Of a DNA stretch of 64,000 nucleotides, positions 16,648 to 25,189 are shown in pieces. How positions within the stretch are numbered: the first letter of the stretch is position 1; every line of letters starts with the position of its first letter. The DNA is from Chryseobacterium sp. KACC 21268 (GTDB taxonomy: Bacteria > Bacteroidota > Bacteroidia > Flavobacteriales > Weeksellaceae), in contig CP117875.1 in assembly GCA_028736075.1 (NCBI GenBank), positions 1,798,001-1,862,000 of the forward strand. The letters are read 5' to 3'. The notes under the pieces were generated by a model that searched no databases, was not told the origin of the DNA, and saw only the letters and a program-made list of their open reading frames with translations. Position numbers and translations under genes: made by a program.

Positions 16648-17301
16648 ATGATGAAAAAAATATTAATTACAACAGCAAGCCTTCTTTTTTTTAATTTAAG
16701 TTTTGCTCAGGTAGGCATAGGTAAGAATAATCCAGTCCAAACACTTGATGTCAACGGAAATATGAAATTATCTAAAGTGCTTTATCTGGAAAATCCAGGC
16801 GTTTATATAGGTCCGGCTGCCAATTCCTATCTTCTGGTAAAGGACAATAGCAGTCAGATGATCAAAAGGTACGTCCCAGAAACTGCCGACTACAGTGCAA
16901 TAAGCAATGTCACCTATGCTTTGACAGCGGTTAACTTTTCAGGATTGACCAATTACGACACAGGAATCTCTGCTACAGCCTATTATTTGACAATTGGAGG
17001 TTATATCATCAGAGGTAGTGGAGATACATCTAATGTTTATATTGCGGGAGATACCGATAATATTCCGATGTATTCTGCCAGAGCATTTGTACAAAACGGA
17101 ACCTGGAGGTTGAAATTCTTACCCAATAGCAATCGTGTTTTTACAGTTCCTAGCGATATCAATCCAAAAAATATCGAAATCAGGCTCAATGTCATTGTTC
17201 ACAGAAAAGATATGCTTACAATCGTGAATCCAACTATTAATGTTGATATGAACTCAAACATCGCAGGAACAGCAACCGCGACAGCGCCAGAAAAAATGTA
17301 A
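16648..17301 (+). CDS. Secreted VGIG-motif protein, paralog 3 of 3
   Basis: A 217-residue protein with signal peptide MMKKILITTASLLFFNLSFA and then QVGIGKNNPVQTLDVNGNMK. The segment AANSYLLVKDNSSQMIKRYVPE repeats the arrangement seen in paralog 1 (YLLLTQN...SIKRIDP), which supports homology beyond the N terminus. The frame is open upstream into paralog 2, but the start at 16648 is the one that yields a signal peptide. It is the last gene of the trio and is convergent with the EamA transporter gene. Confidence 0.75.
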   Translation: MMKKILITTASLLFFNLSFAQVGIGKNNPVQTLDVNGNMKLSKVLYLENPGVYIGPAANSYLLVKDNSSQMIKRYVPETADYSAISNVTYALTAVNFSGLTNYDTGISATAYYLTIGGYIIRGSGDTSNVYIAGDTDNIPMYSARAFVQNGTWRLKFLPNSNRVFTVPSDINPKNIEIRLNVIVHRKDMLTIVNPTINVDMNSNIAGTATATAPEKM

Positions 17302-17336
17302 GTTTAATATAAGGACAAGCTGTCTCGAGTGAAAAT

Positions 17337-18299
17337 TCAGACAGCTTTCTTTTTCTTACCAAATCCCAGCATTCCCGTTTTATAATTAATGACGAAAACA
17401 CCACTAATAATAAAGGCGGTTGCCAGAATGAATTTTGCCGAGATCGTCTCACCCAAGATTAGCCAACTTAGGAAAATACTGATGATCGTATTCACATAAG
17501 AAAGAATGGAAACCTGCGTCGGAAGTAATGTTTTTAATAAATAATGATAAGCGAAAAAGGCAGTCACAGAACCGAAAACTGCGAGATAAACAATCGCTGA
17601 GATACTTTGCGCAGACCATTTTGCCACATCGATCTCCTCAGAAAAGGTGAAAGCGAAGATCAGCTGTACAATTCCTGCAAAAGCAAATTGATAAAAGAGA
17701 TTCAGAAACAGATTATTGTTTTCAGAATGTAATTTTTTGGTGTAAATCGTTCCGCCGCCCCAACACAAGATGGCCAGGAGTAAGATCAATAATCCATTTC
17801 GATAATCCGGATTTCCAAGGTCGTTGATCCCATCCCAAAAGATAAAAACAACACCAAACAATCCCATCAAAAGCCCGATCAAAGTCCGAAAAGTGAACTT
17901 CTCCATCCCAATGATCATACTTCCGATAAATATGAAAACTGGCGAAAGTGCGCTGATCAACGATGTCAAACTACTCGTCAGGTCTTTCTCTGCAACGGTT
18001 GTCAATCCATTGGCGCCAATCAACATCAAGGTAGAAAGTGTAATTTGAATAGAAAGTTTTTTCCAGCCGATCCATTTCAGTTCTTTTTTGAAAAGTAAAA
18101 TTGGAAAAAGAATGATCGCTGCCAAAAACTGACGCAATCCTGCAACAAACCAAGGTGGAACAGTTTCCACACCGATCTTGATGCCCAAAAAAGTCGTTCC
18201 CCAAACGATGGCAACGATGAAAATACAAATGATGGTTTTGGAAGTCAAATGGAAAGAATTAAAAACAAAGATATTCCAAAAATCCCGAGTTTTACTCAT
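17337..18299 (-). CDS. EamA/DMT-family transporter
   Basis: A 320-residue membrane protein with ten predicted helices in two EamA repeats. The first half begins IICIFIVAIVWGTTFLGIKIGVETVPPWFVAGLRQ, a typical RhaT/YdcZ-like opening; the second half contains LLILLLAILCWGGGTIYTKK. Family members export amino acids, purines or other metabolites. It ends with a basic tail (GFGKKKKAV). The substrate cannot be inferred. It is divergent from purE, with the two starts 37 bases apart. Confidence 0.88.
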   Translation of the reverse strand: MSKTRDFWNIFVFNSFHLTSKTIICIFIVAIVWGTTFLGIKIGVETVPPWFVAGLRQFLAAIILFPILLFKKELKWIGWKKLSIQITLSTLMLIGANGLTTVAEKDLTSSLTSLISALSPVFIFIGSMIIGMEKFTFRTLIGLLMGLFGVVFIFWDGINDLGNPDYRNGLLILLLAILCWGGGTIYTKKLHSENNNLFLNLFYQFAFAGIVQLIFAFTFSEEIDVAKWSAQSISAIVYLAVFGSVTAFFAYHYLLKTLLPTQVSILSYVNTIISIFLSWLILGETISAKFILATAFIISGVFVINYKTGMLGFGKKKKAV

Positions 18300-18306
18300 A
18301 AATCTT

Positions 18307-18314
18307 TATCTTTG
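18307..18314 (+). promoter_or_regulatory. Promoter -7 element of purE
   Basis: TATCTTTG fits the Bacteroidota -7 consensus and lies 22 bases before the purE ATG. I see no good TTG at the right spacing. It overlaps the start region of the divergent transporter. Confidence 0.5.
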
Positions 18315-18336
18315 AGCATCTAATAAATTTGAAAAA

Positions 18337-18840
18337 ATGGTCGGAATAATAATGGGTAGCCAAAGCGATCTCCCAATCATGCAACAAGCAGCAGATTTTT
18401 TGAAATCTCTGGAAATCCCGTACGAACTCACCGTGGTTTCCGCACACAGAACGCCGGAAAGAATGTTCGATTATGCAAAAACTGCGAAGGAAAGAGGTTT
18501 GAAAGTCATCATCGCAGGAGCAGGCGGCGCAGCTCATTTGCCTGGAATGGTTGCCAGCTGTACCACTTTGCCCGTGATCGGCGTTCCAATTTTATCCTCA
18601 AATTCCATCGATGGTTGGGATTCGGTTCTGTCCATTTTGCAAATGCCATCCGGAATTCCCGTTGCGACAGTTGCGCTGAATGGTGCTACAAATGCAGGAA
18701 TTCTCGCTGCGAAAATCATAGGGACTTCTGATTCTGAAGTTTCTCAGAAATTAAAAATTTACCAAAACTCATTGAAGGATAAAGTGCTTGGAACCGTGGA
18801 TGACATCAAGAAATTGCATCCGAATCAGTTTGATAAATAA
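18337..18840 (+). CDS. purE: 5-(carboxyamino)imidazole ribonucleotide mutase
   Basis: A 167-residue class I PurE that moves the carboxylate of N5-CAIR to give CAIR. MVGIIMGSQSDLPIMQQAADF (1-21) contains the conserved SD phosphate-binding start, SAHRTPERM (about 38-46) carries the catalytic His, and AGAGGAAHLPGMVA (66-79) is the hallmark glycine-rich segment. Length is typical. It is transcribed from its own promoter and not in one operon with purK. Confidence 0.97.
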   Translation: MVGIIMGSQSDLPIMQQAADFLKSLEIPYELTVVSAHRTPERMFDYAKTAKERGLKVIIAGAGGAAHLPGMVASCTTLPVIGVPILSSNSIDGWDSVLSILQMPSGIPVATVALNGATNAGILAAKIIGTSDSEVSQKLKIYQNSLKDKVLGTVDDIKKLHPNQFDK

Positions 18841-18907
18841 ATCTTTCCAGAACGTAATGCTGTAATTCAAAAATTAGTAAAACAGAAATTTCCTTATTTT
18901 CTTAAAC

Positions 18908-19411
18908 ATGAAAAAAATATTAATAATTATTTTCGCAATAATTTGTAACCTGTCATATTCTCAAACCAGCAATTCTAATCTAAACAGCCAACTTCAAACG
19001 ATGAGGAAATATTTTTTAGAAAAGAAATATAAAGAATTTCTGAATTTTACTCATCCAAAAATTGCTGAAATGGTTGGAGGTAAGGAAAAATTGGTTCAAG
19101 TCACAGAGGCTGCAATGGGGCAGGTTGAAAAAGGCGGTTTTAGTTTTTTGGATGTTAAATTTACTAATCCTTCTAAATTTATTAAGAAAGGTACTGAAAC
19201 GCAATTTACAATTACCCAGGAAATCCTGATGAATACACCAAAAGGAAAAGTTCTGGGAGGAACTACACTTGTAGGGATTTCAAATGACTATGGTAAAAAT
19301 TGGAAATTTATTGATGCTTCTGGCAAATCAAAGGAACTTATGAACAAGTATTTCCCCAACTTAAGTTCGGAAATAGTAATCAAACCAAAATATCAAAAAA
19401 GCGTTGAATAA
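18908..19411 (+). CDS. Secreted protein of unknown function
   Basis: The 167-residue protein has a signal peptide (MKKILIIIFAIICNLSYSQ) and a mature part beginning with a helix that ends MRKYFLEKKYKEFLNFTHP, followed by beta strands such as QFTITQEILMNTPKGKVLGGTTLVGIS and a closing helix. This resembles small NTF2-like or DUF4878-type secreted proteins, but I cannot assign a family. Its stop codon abuts that of tyrA on the opposite strand with no gap. Confidence 0.7.
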   Translation: MKKILIIIFAIICNLSYSQTSNSNLNSQLQTMRKYFLEKKYKEFLNFTHPKIAEMVGGKEKLVQVTEAAMGQVEKGGFSFLDVKFTNPSKFIKKGTETQFTITQEILMNTPKGKVLGGTTLVGISNDYGKNWKFIDASGKSKELMNKYFPNLSSEIVIKPKYQKSVE

Positions 19412-20257
19412 TTACTTATCCAAAATCCCCCGAATCTTATTCGCATTCGTGATCAATTCTTCTAAATAATCAAAGTTCTCCTTTTCCAACGCAGATTTGA
19501 ACTTTCTTAGCTGCGTAATATGTTCATTCAAAACGTCTAAGACATTTTCTTTGTTCTGGCGGAAAATAGGAACCCACATTTCCGGATGTGATTTTGCCAA
19601 ACGAACCGTACTTGAAAAACCGGAACTCGCCAACTGGAAGATTGTGTCTTCCTCGCGTTCTTTTTCCAAAACCGTATTTGCCAAAGCGTAAGATGTAATG
19701 TGGGAAATGTGCGAGATGTAAGCTGTGTGAACATCGTGTGCATCGGCATTCATATAGATCGGGTGCATTTCCAAATTCTCAATTACTTTTTCAACGATTG
19801 CCAAAGCATCGGCATCGGAATCTTCTCGGTTGCAGATCACGGCCGCTTTTCCTGCGAAACTTTCTTTGGTCGCAGATTTTGGACCAGAGTTTTCTGTTCC
19901 CCACATCGGGTGAAATGCCACAAATCTTTTTCTATTCGGGTGATCTTTGATGGAATCTACAATCCCAGATTTTGTGGAACCAACGTCCATCACCGTTTGA
20001 TTTTCATTAATGAGATCCAAAACCGAAGGCAATATTTTTCTCGCAGAATCTACAGGAATGGCAATGATGATCAATTCGGAATTCTTCACGCTGTTTTCCA
20101 AGTCTGCTTTTTCATCAATGATCTTTAATTCCAATGCTTTGTTGAGGTGAGCTTCGTCCTGATCGATTCCGTAAACGAAATCTGTGAATTTTTTATCTCT
20201 CAATTTCAATGCGATGGATCCACCGATCAATCCAGTTCCTATAATGCTAATTTTCAT
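19412..20257 (-). CDS. tyrA: Prephenate dehydrogenase
   Basis: A 281-residue NAD(P)-dependent enzyme that turns prephenate into 4-hydroxyphenylpyruvate, the committed step to tyrosine. The Rossmann motif is GTGLIGGS (7-14). The catalytic region reads AFHPMWGTENSGP, and the prephenate-binding helix DAHDVHTAYISHISHITSYAL. It has no fused chorismate mutase or ACT domain, so feedback control by a C-terminal regulatory domain is absent. Control instead appears to be by the leader peptide and attenuator immediately upstream. Confidence 0.94.
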   Translation of the reverse strand: MKISIIGTGLIGGSIALKLRDKKFTDFVYGIDQDEAHLNKALELKIIDEKADLENSVKNSELIIIAIPVDSARKILPSVLDLINENQTVMDVGSTKSGIVDSIKDHPNRKRFVAFHPMWGTENSGPKSATKESFAGKAAVICNREDSDADALAIVEKVIENLEMHPIYMNADAHDVHTAYISHISHITSYALANTVLEKEREEDTIFQLASSGFSSTVRLAKSHPEMWVPIFRQNKENVLDVLNEHITQLRKFKSALEKENFDYLEELITNANKIRGILDK

Positions 20258-20279
20258 AATAATTTAATTTTTAAAACAA

Positions 20280-20306
20280 AAAACCCCGTCACTAGGACGA
20301 GGTTTT
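20280..20306 (-). terminator. Attenuator terminator upstream of tyrA
   Basis: On the minus strand, arms AAAACCTCGTC and GACGGGGTTTT (one mismatch, 5-base loop) are followed by TTGTTTT, 23 bases before the tyrA ATG. A terminator between promoter and gene is what transcription attenuation requires. Its 5' arm contains CCTCGTCCT together with the loop, which can instead pair with AGGATTAGG at 20326-20334. Confidence 0.85.
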
Positions 20307-20326
20307 GATATGGGTACATACGAATC

Positions 20327-20383
20327 CTAATCCTTCATAAGGGTTAACATTGCGTAATAATATGTCGTGTTTATTGTTTTCAC
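20327..20383 (-). CDS. tyrL: tyrA leader peptide with Tyr-Tyr-Tyr
   Basis: An 18-codon frame starting with GTG at 20383 and ending TAG at 20327 reads MKTINTTYYYAMLTLMKD. Three consecutive tyrosine codons (TAT TAT TAC, 20354-20362) form the control region. The stop codon overlaps the predicted antiterminator strand AGGATTAGG (20326-20334), which can pair with 20294-20302 inside the downstream terminator, giving 7 Watson-Crick pairs and one G-U pair. A ribosome stalled at the Tyr codons would leave this strand free and allow read-through into tyrA. The GTG lies only 4 bases after the -7 element, so the mRNA would be leaderless or nearly so. The symbol is descriptive. Confidence 0.8.
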   Translation of the reverse strand: MKTINTTYYYAMLTLMKD

Positions 20384-20387
20384 AGAA

Positions 20388-20417
20388 CGAAGATAGACAT
20401 TAATTCTGAAATTTCAA
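20388..20417 (-). promoter_or_regulatory. Promoter of the tyrA leader transcript
   Basis: On the minus strand: TTG (20415-20417), a 19-base spacer, then TATCTTCG (20388-20395), one mismatch from TAnnTTTG. The spacing is identical to that of the thr leader promoter. It lies just after the stop codon of the upstream antiporter gene. Confidence 0.7.
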
Positions 20418-20422
20418 ATAAA

Positions 20423-22708
20423 TTATGGATTTGAAATGATCAACGTCGATGGAATGTCGGACAACCAAAGACTTTTGGAATCGATGAGGTTTCTCCAGCT
20501 CTTGCTGCTGATCAACATCAGATCTTGGCTTTGTAGGAAATCTTTTTCAATCGTTTTCTCGTTGTAAAGCGTGATGTGGTTTGGCGCAATATGTTCGATG
20601 TTTCTGATCAATTCGCGGATTTCCGTGTTCTTTCTGATTTGTCCAGCAGCATCCAAAATAATCACTTGTGAATCATTGTTATTGATCAATCGTTTCGCAT
20701 ATTCCACCAAGAAAAAATCATTTAACTCAAAAATTGGGATGAAAATCTTGTCTGCACTTTCAAATTTTTTATTCACCATTACACCCACAGGAATATTCGT
20801 TTTGTCGAGAATGCTCAGTGTGAAATCGTCAAAAGGCGATGCATTGAAGATGTAGGATTTTCCTTTTACAGTATTCAAAAGTTTCTCAGGATTGATGATC
20901 TTGGTCGTGAATCCGAGAAGCTTTCCGAGCAAACTTCCTTCGTAAATGGATTTTCCAAGCATTACAAGAAGCAGGTCATAATTACCTTTATTAGTAATAT
21001 TGATAAGGTCGTTTTCGATATCTGTGGAAGCTTTGAAAAGGGTAGTGACTTCCAATTTCAATTCATTCGAAGTTTCAATCACATCTTCAAAGAGTTCTTT
21101 TTCGTAATTTTCAATATCGTAGGCGTGAAGCTCATCAACAGGAGCAATATTCATTGCGGTGATGCTTTTGTTGCCATTCATCTTGTTCGTCAGATTGTCC
21201 GCAAATTTCAATAATGCGCGTCCAGCATTGGGGGTTTCAAAAGATAGAAGGACTTTGTACTTTTCGTTATTCACATCTTGGTCTTCTTCCAACATTGATT
21301 TTTTCCCTTTGAAAAGATAATTGATCAAGTCTAATGACGGTCCGGTCATAAATGTAGTGAAAAGTGCCATTATCACCATCATTGCAAACAATTCTGGTCC
21401 CATAACGCCAAGGTCATAACCAATGTTTAGTACGATGAGTTCTGTCAATCCACGGGTGTTCATCAGAGCACCAATTGTAAGACTGTCTTTCCAACTGATC
21501 CGCAGGAATTTTGCCGTCAATGCACTGCCGACAAATTTACCGATGACCGCTGTCAGTACGATTAGTCCGCCTATTTTCCATAGGTAAGGATCATTAAGCA
21601 AACCAATTTGTGTTCTTAGTCCTGTAAAAACGAAGAAAAGAGGAAGTAACAGCACCAAGGCAACATCTTCAACTTTCTCTATAAAAAGATTTCGGAATTT
21701 CACATTCTCCGGCATAATTGCTCCGGCCATAAATGCACCAAACAATGCGTGGATACCAATAACTTCTGTTGCGTAAGATGAAATAATTAGGACTAAGAAA
21801 AATACAGCAACCAAAGCTTTGTTGATGAAACCTTTTCCTTTTTGTGATTCTGCAATTCTGGTTAAGAAAGGTTTCACCAATTTGATCATTAGGAAAACGT
21901 AGAGAACTGCCATCAAAATAACAAACACAGATCCTGAAAAAGATCCGGCTTTTACAATCGCAATGACTGCAGCCAAAATACACCAGGCCGTGATATCATC
22001 TGCTGCTGCACAAGTAATTACAATGGTTCCAATCTTGGTTTTATGAAGGTTTCTCTCCTGTACGATTCTCGCCAAAACCGGGAAAGCCGTGATACTCATC
22101 GCAATCGCAATAAATAGAGCAAAGGAGCTAAACTGAACACCTTCCGGCGCAAATTCTTTATAAATGAAATACGAAAGTCCAATGCCTAAAGCAAATGGAA
22201 AAATGATACTTGCGTGACTAATAACGACCGCATCGTGCGCCTTTTTTCTAAGAACACTGAGATCCAGCTCCATTCCGACAATATACATAAAGAGAATCAA
22301 CCCAATCTGACTTAAGAACTGCAAATTCGGAAGTGATTCTTTCGGGAACATAAAAGCAGAAAACTCAGGGAAATAAAGTCCTACCAAAGACGGACCGAGC
22401 ACAATACCGGCAATCATTTCTCCAATGACAGATGGTTGTTTCAGCTTTACGCAGATCCATCCGAAAAGTTTGGCTACCATAATGATGGTAACAATCTGTG
22501 CTAATAAAAGCGCCAACGGATGGTGAAGGTTTGCAAGAAAAGAATCAGTGAAGTTTTCCCACATCGTTGCGCCTGTTGCTTTGCTTGGTGCAATGTTTTC
22601 CCCAATTTCCAAAGTTTTCCCCTGGATGAAAAACCAATACATCAAGCATGAAAAGAAGGCGATCGTAAGAACGTAAAAAATAATATTCCTGTACTTTTTC
22701 ATAATCAT
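20423..22708 (-). CDS. CPA2 family cation:proton antiporter with C-terminal USP-like domain
   Basis: A 761-residue protein. After an N-terminal helix (about 8-27) and a linker come about twelve helices of the Na+/H+ exchanger fold (about 60-460). Conserved pieces include LKQPSVIGEMIAGIVLGPSLVG, FLFMYIVGMELDLSVL-like helix 3, ITCAAADDITAWCILA (with the ion-site Asp pair) and the MNTRGLTELIVLNIG helix. The remaining 290 residues form a soluble region resembling universal stress protein domains (LLSFETPNAGRALLKFADN). It lacks the TrkA-N domain of KefB/KefC. Likely role is K+ or Na+ export and pH balance. Confidence 0.9.
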   Translation of the reverse strand: MIMKKYRNIIFYVLTIAFFSCLMYWFFIQGKTLEIGENIAPSKATGATMWENFTDSFLANLHHPLALLLAQIVTIIMVAKLFGWICVKLKQPSVIGEMIAGIVLGPSLVGLYFPEFSAFMFPKESLPNLQFLSQIGLILFMYIVGMELDLSVLRKKAHDAVVISHASIIFPFALGIGLSYFIYKEFAPEGVQFSSFALFIAIAMSITAFPVLARIVQERNLHKTKIGTIVITCAAADDITAWCILAAVIAIVKAGSFSGSVFVILMAVLYVFLMIKLVKPFLTRIAESQKGKGFINKALVAVFFLVLIISSYATEVIGIHALFGAFMAGAIMPENVKFRNLFIEKVEDVALVLLLPLFFVFTGLRTQIGLLNDPYLWKIGGLIVLTAVIGKFVGSALTAKFLRISWKDSLTIGALMNTRGLTELIVLNIGYDLGVMGPELFAMMVIMALFTTFMTGPSLDLINYLFKGKKSMLEEDQDVNNEKYKVLLSFETPNAGRALLKFADNLTNKMNGNKSITAMNIAPVDELHAYDIENYEKELFEDVIETSNELKLEVTTLFKASTDIENDLINITNKGNYDLLLVMLGKSIYEGSLLGKLLGFTTKIINPEKLLNTVKGKSYIFNASPFDDFTLSILDKTNIPVGVMVNKKFESADKIFIPIFELNDFFLVEYAKRLINNNDSQVIILDAAGQIRKNTEIRELIRNIEHIAPNHITLYNEKTIEKDFLQSQDLMLISSKSWRNLIDSKSLWLSDIPSTLIISNP

Positions 22709-22816
22709 TAATTTATATTTTACCTGATTTTAAGACGCTAAGTTGAGAAGTTTTGGGCAATATCAACTCAATCTTTTTTTAGAAATGTAATGAAATTTGT
22801 AAATTATGTAATCAAA

Positions 22817-23206
22817 TTATTTGAAGCGGTAACCAAGGCCGATTCCTACTTTCCATTTTCCGTTTTCAGTAGTGGATTTTGCGTTGTAGTACAGCGGAAT
22901 TTGCAGAGCCAGCTTTTTATACGCTACAGTAATTCCCATTCCAAGATTGGGCGTTACAATGCTGTTTTTTGTGGTTCCAGATTTATCTTCTTTGATTCTA
23001 ATGGAAGGCAGCATTCCCAGCATAACTTTGGTCTGATTGTGTGTGAAATTTACATTCGGACCTGTGAAGTTCAGGAAGGCACCATTGTCAACATAGCCAG
23101 CCACAGCAATTCCGTCAAAAAATGAAACGTTGACCTTTGAATTATTTTCCTGAGCGAAATTTAATATTGAAATAAATAGTACGGCGAAACTAATAAGCTT
23201 TTTCAT
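22817..23206 (-). CDS. Small outer-membrane-like secreted protein
   Basis: A 129-residue protein with a signal peptide (MKKLISFAVLFISILNFAQ) and a mature region of alternating beta strands ending in GKWKVGIGLGYRFK; a terminal aromatic strand of this type is usual in small outer-membrane beta barrels. No named family recognised. The start at 23206 is preferred over one three codons upstream because it gives a clean signal peptide. It lies downstream of the LytTR response-regulator gene on the same strand, 99 bases away. Confidence 0.65.
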   Translation of the reverse strand: MKKLISFAVLFISILNFAQENNSKVNVSFFDGIAVAGYVDNGAFLNFTGPNVNFTHNQTKVMLGMLPSIRIKEDKSGTTKNSIVTPNLGMGITVAYKKLALQIPLYYNAKSTTENGKWKVGIGLGYRFK

Positions 23207-23304
23207 TGCGATCATCTTGTGGAATTTTCGGCAAATGTAGTTGTACAGATGATTCGAAATAAGATCCTGTAATGAAATGGCTGTAAAATGTAGTTAAATC
23301 AAAT

Positions 23305-24003
23305 TTAGAATTTGTCCATCAAAGAATTTCGATAAACTTCACTGACCGTCAGTTTGAGCGGATTTCCATCTGTAGAGTTGATATCGAGAATGATTTCGGA
23401 CGATGAAAATATCTTGATGTGCTTCACATTTACCATTTCTTTTTTGTTGATCTGAACAAAATGTTTTTGCGGTAATAATTCTGATAAATGTTTGAAACTA
23501 AGATTTTTAAGAATGATTTCTGAGCCGTTTTTAAGTGAGATGTCCTTGTCGCGGCTGTCTATTTCGGATGTTTTGATGTAAACAATCTGGTTTGTGAAAA
23601 TCACGGTTTTACCAAGGTTGGTGTTCCATTCGAAGAAATTATTTTTTTCCTGATCGGTAATTAGTTTTTCTGCCTTTTCGAAAGCCTGGTGAAGGCGTTC
23701 TTTTTTAATTGGTTTTCGGACATAATCTATCACATCCAGATCAAAAGCTTCAGCTGCATATTCTTTGTACGCCGTCGTGAAAATGATTTTTTTACCTTTA
23801 ATCAGTTCAGCAACCCGCAGGCCATTCAGTCCGGGCATTTCGATGTCGAGAATGCAAAGATCACAGTCGATATTGTCAATTTCCTGAAGAAAAACTTTGG
23901 GATTGTTGAATGCTTTTACAACCTCCACATTCAGCTCATCACACAGCAGTTTCAGGTAACTGATTGCCAGCAATTCATCATCCAGTATAACGCATTTTAT
24001 CAT
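23305..24003 (-). CDS. LytTR-family response regulator
   Basis: A 232-residue regulator. The receiver domain (1-120) shows the acidic pair DDE at residues 8-10, phospho-acceptor Asp in LCILDIEMPGLNG (about 53) and the Lys in YVRKPIKKERL. The C-terminal LytTR DNA-binding domain contains IVYIKTSEIDSRDKDI and FVQINKKEMVNVKHIKIF. It overlaps the end of the histidine kinase gene by 26 bases, so the two are coupled and form one two-component system. Confidence 0.93.
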   Translation of the reverse strand: MIKCVILDDELLAISYLKLLCDELNVEVVKAFNNPKVFLQEIDNIDCDLCILDIEMPGLNGLRVAELIKGKKIIFTTAYKEYAAEAFDLDVIDYVRKPIKKERLHQAFEKAEKLITDQEKNNFFEWNTNLGKTVIFTNQIVYIKTSEIDSRDKDISLKNGSEIILKNLSFKHLSELLPQKHFVQINKKEMVNVKHIKIFSSSEIILDINSTDGNPLKLTVSEVYRNSLMDKF

Positions 24004-24751
24004 AGAATTCTCCCAGATTTATTTTTAAATGTGCGGTGTAAATATCGTTGTTAATGCTTTTTGTCAGTTTGTAATGACTTTTATAAATCATCTTCAGGCG
24101 TTGGTCAAAAGAACCGCTTCCGAAACCGCTGTTTTCCTTTTGCATTGGGGTTTTTTCGGAGATTTTATTGCTGACTTTCATTTCAAACTGTCGGTTTTCC
24201 AGACTTAAATTAATAGAAATGAAGGAGTCCTGAGCCAAAAAATCGGTGTGTTTAAAGGCGTTTTCTATCAAGTCAACAGAAATCAAAGGTGCGAATATTT
24301 TCTCGGAATAGATCGAATCTTCTTTGTCAATTTTAGTTTTGATTCGAAGGTCGAAGAGTGGGTTAATTTTGATTTTATTAATGTCAATCAAACTCATAGC
24401 AAAGTCCAGTTCTGCTTTTGCGCTGACGTATTTGTTGCTGCTTTCGTAGAGGATGTAGTCCAGAATGTTCGCCAATTTGTCAAGCGAAATATAAGTTTGA
24501 TAGGCGTGCGACTGAACAGAATTCAGAATATTTTTGAAAAGATGAGGATTGAGTTTGGTCTCGATGTGATCCAGTCTTACATTGTCCAGCTTTTTCTCGA
24601 TGACTTTGTAATTTTCCTCCAGGATTTTGTTCTTGGTTTTAGCCGTCTTGTATCTTCCATAGAGAAAAAACGACAGAACAATCAGAAGAAATATGGCGAA
24701 AATTCCTCCGAATAGAAAATAGTCCGGGAGTAATAGATTTCTGCCATTCAT
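23978..24751 (-). CDS. LytS-type sensor histidine kinase
   Basis: A 257-residue kinase with one N-terminal transmembrane helix (about 11-32), a short coiled linker, and the His_kinase domain with the phospho-acceptor in LNPHLFKNILNSVQ (His 70 or so). The ATP-binding part has IENAFKHT as N box. The glycine box NSGFGSGSFDQRLKMIY deviates from the usual GxGLxN pattern. With only one membrane anchor and no sensor domain, it resembles the 7TM- or TPR-less short LytS kinases of Bacteroidota. It partners the overlapping LytTR regulator. Confidence 0.9.
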   Translation of the reverse strand: MNGRNLLLPDYFLFGGIFAIFLLIVLSFFLYGRYKTAKTKNKILEENYKVIEKKLDNVRLDHIETKLNPHLFKNILNSVQSHAYQTYISLDKLANILDYILYESSNKYVSAKAELDFAMSLIDINKIKINPLFDLRIKTKIDKEDSIYSEKIFAPLISVDLIENAFKHTDFLAQDSFISINLSLENRQFEMKVSNKISEKTPMQKENSGFGSGSFDQRLKMIYKSHYKLTKSINNDIYTAHLKINLGEFYDKMRYTG

Positions 24752-24808
24752 AGCGTAGCTGTTAGAAGTTAGGTTTTAGAAATGAGATTTGAAATTAAAA
24801 CAATAAAT

Positions 24809-25180
24809 CTATTTTATTTTTTTCAATCCTGTAAATTCTGCGTTTTCCTTACATTTAGAATAATTAACTTCGAATCTTGGATTGTCTTTCGGGTAAAGAA
24901 GAAGATATTGCGGACAAGGTTTTGCCTGAGCTTTACTTCTGTCAAAATCGATTTTTCCTGCTGCGATGATGCTGTCTTTTAGAAATTTCTCAGAGATCTT
25001 GTTAACTTCCATTTCAGTTTTGAAAGTTGGAGAATAAGTAAAATCTTTGGTCAAAGTCTCTGCAATCACCCTGTCATTCGGGAAGTAAGAGCAGGTTGTT
25101 CCTTTTTGATTTAGAATAAAAAATACAATCAATAATCCTGGAATAAGACCGATGGAGTAGAATTTAAGTTTTTTGAACAT
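24809..25180 (-). CDS. Uncharacterised single-pass membrane protein
   Basis: A 123-residue protein with an N-terminal membrane anchor (about 8-24) and a hydrophilic domain with three cysteines (TTCSYFPN, KPCPQYLL, YSKCKEN). I do not recognise a characterised family. It begins 9 bases after the alanine dehydrogenase stop on the same strand and is probably cotranscribed with it. Its function cannot be inferred beyond this linkage. Confidence 0.7.
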   Translation of the reverse strand: MFKKLKFYSIGLIPGLLIVFFILNQKGTTCSYFPNDRVIAETLTKDFTYSPTFKTEMEVNKISEKFLKDSIIAAGKIDFDRSKAQAKPCPQYLLLYPKDNPRFEVNYSKCKENAEFTGLKKIK

Positions 25181-25189
25181 TGTCGCGTC

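Noticed and set aside
20280-20306. Ordinary terminator of the upstream antiporter gene
   Set aside because: It lies beyond a promoter and leader peptide and only 23 bases before tyrA, so an attenuator explains it better; some antiporter transcripts may still end here.
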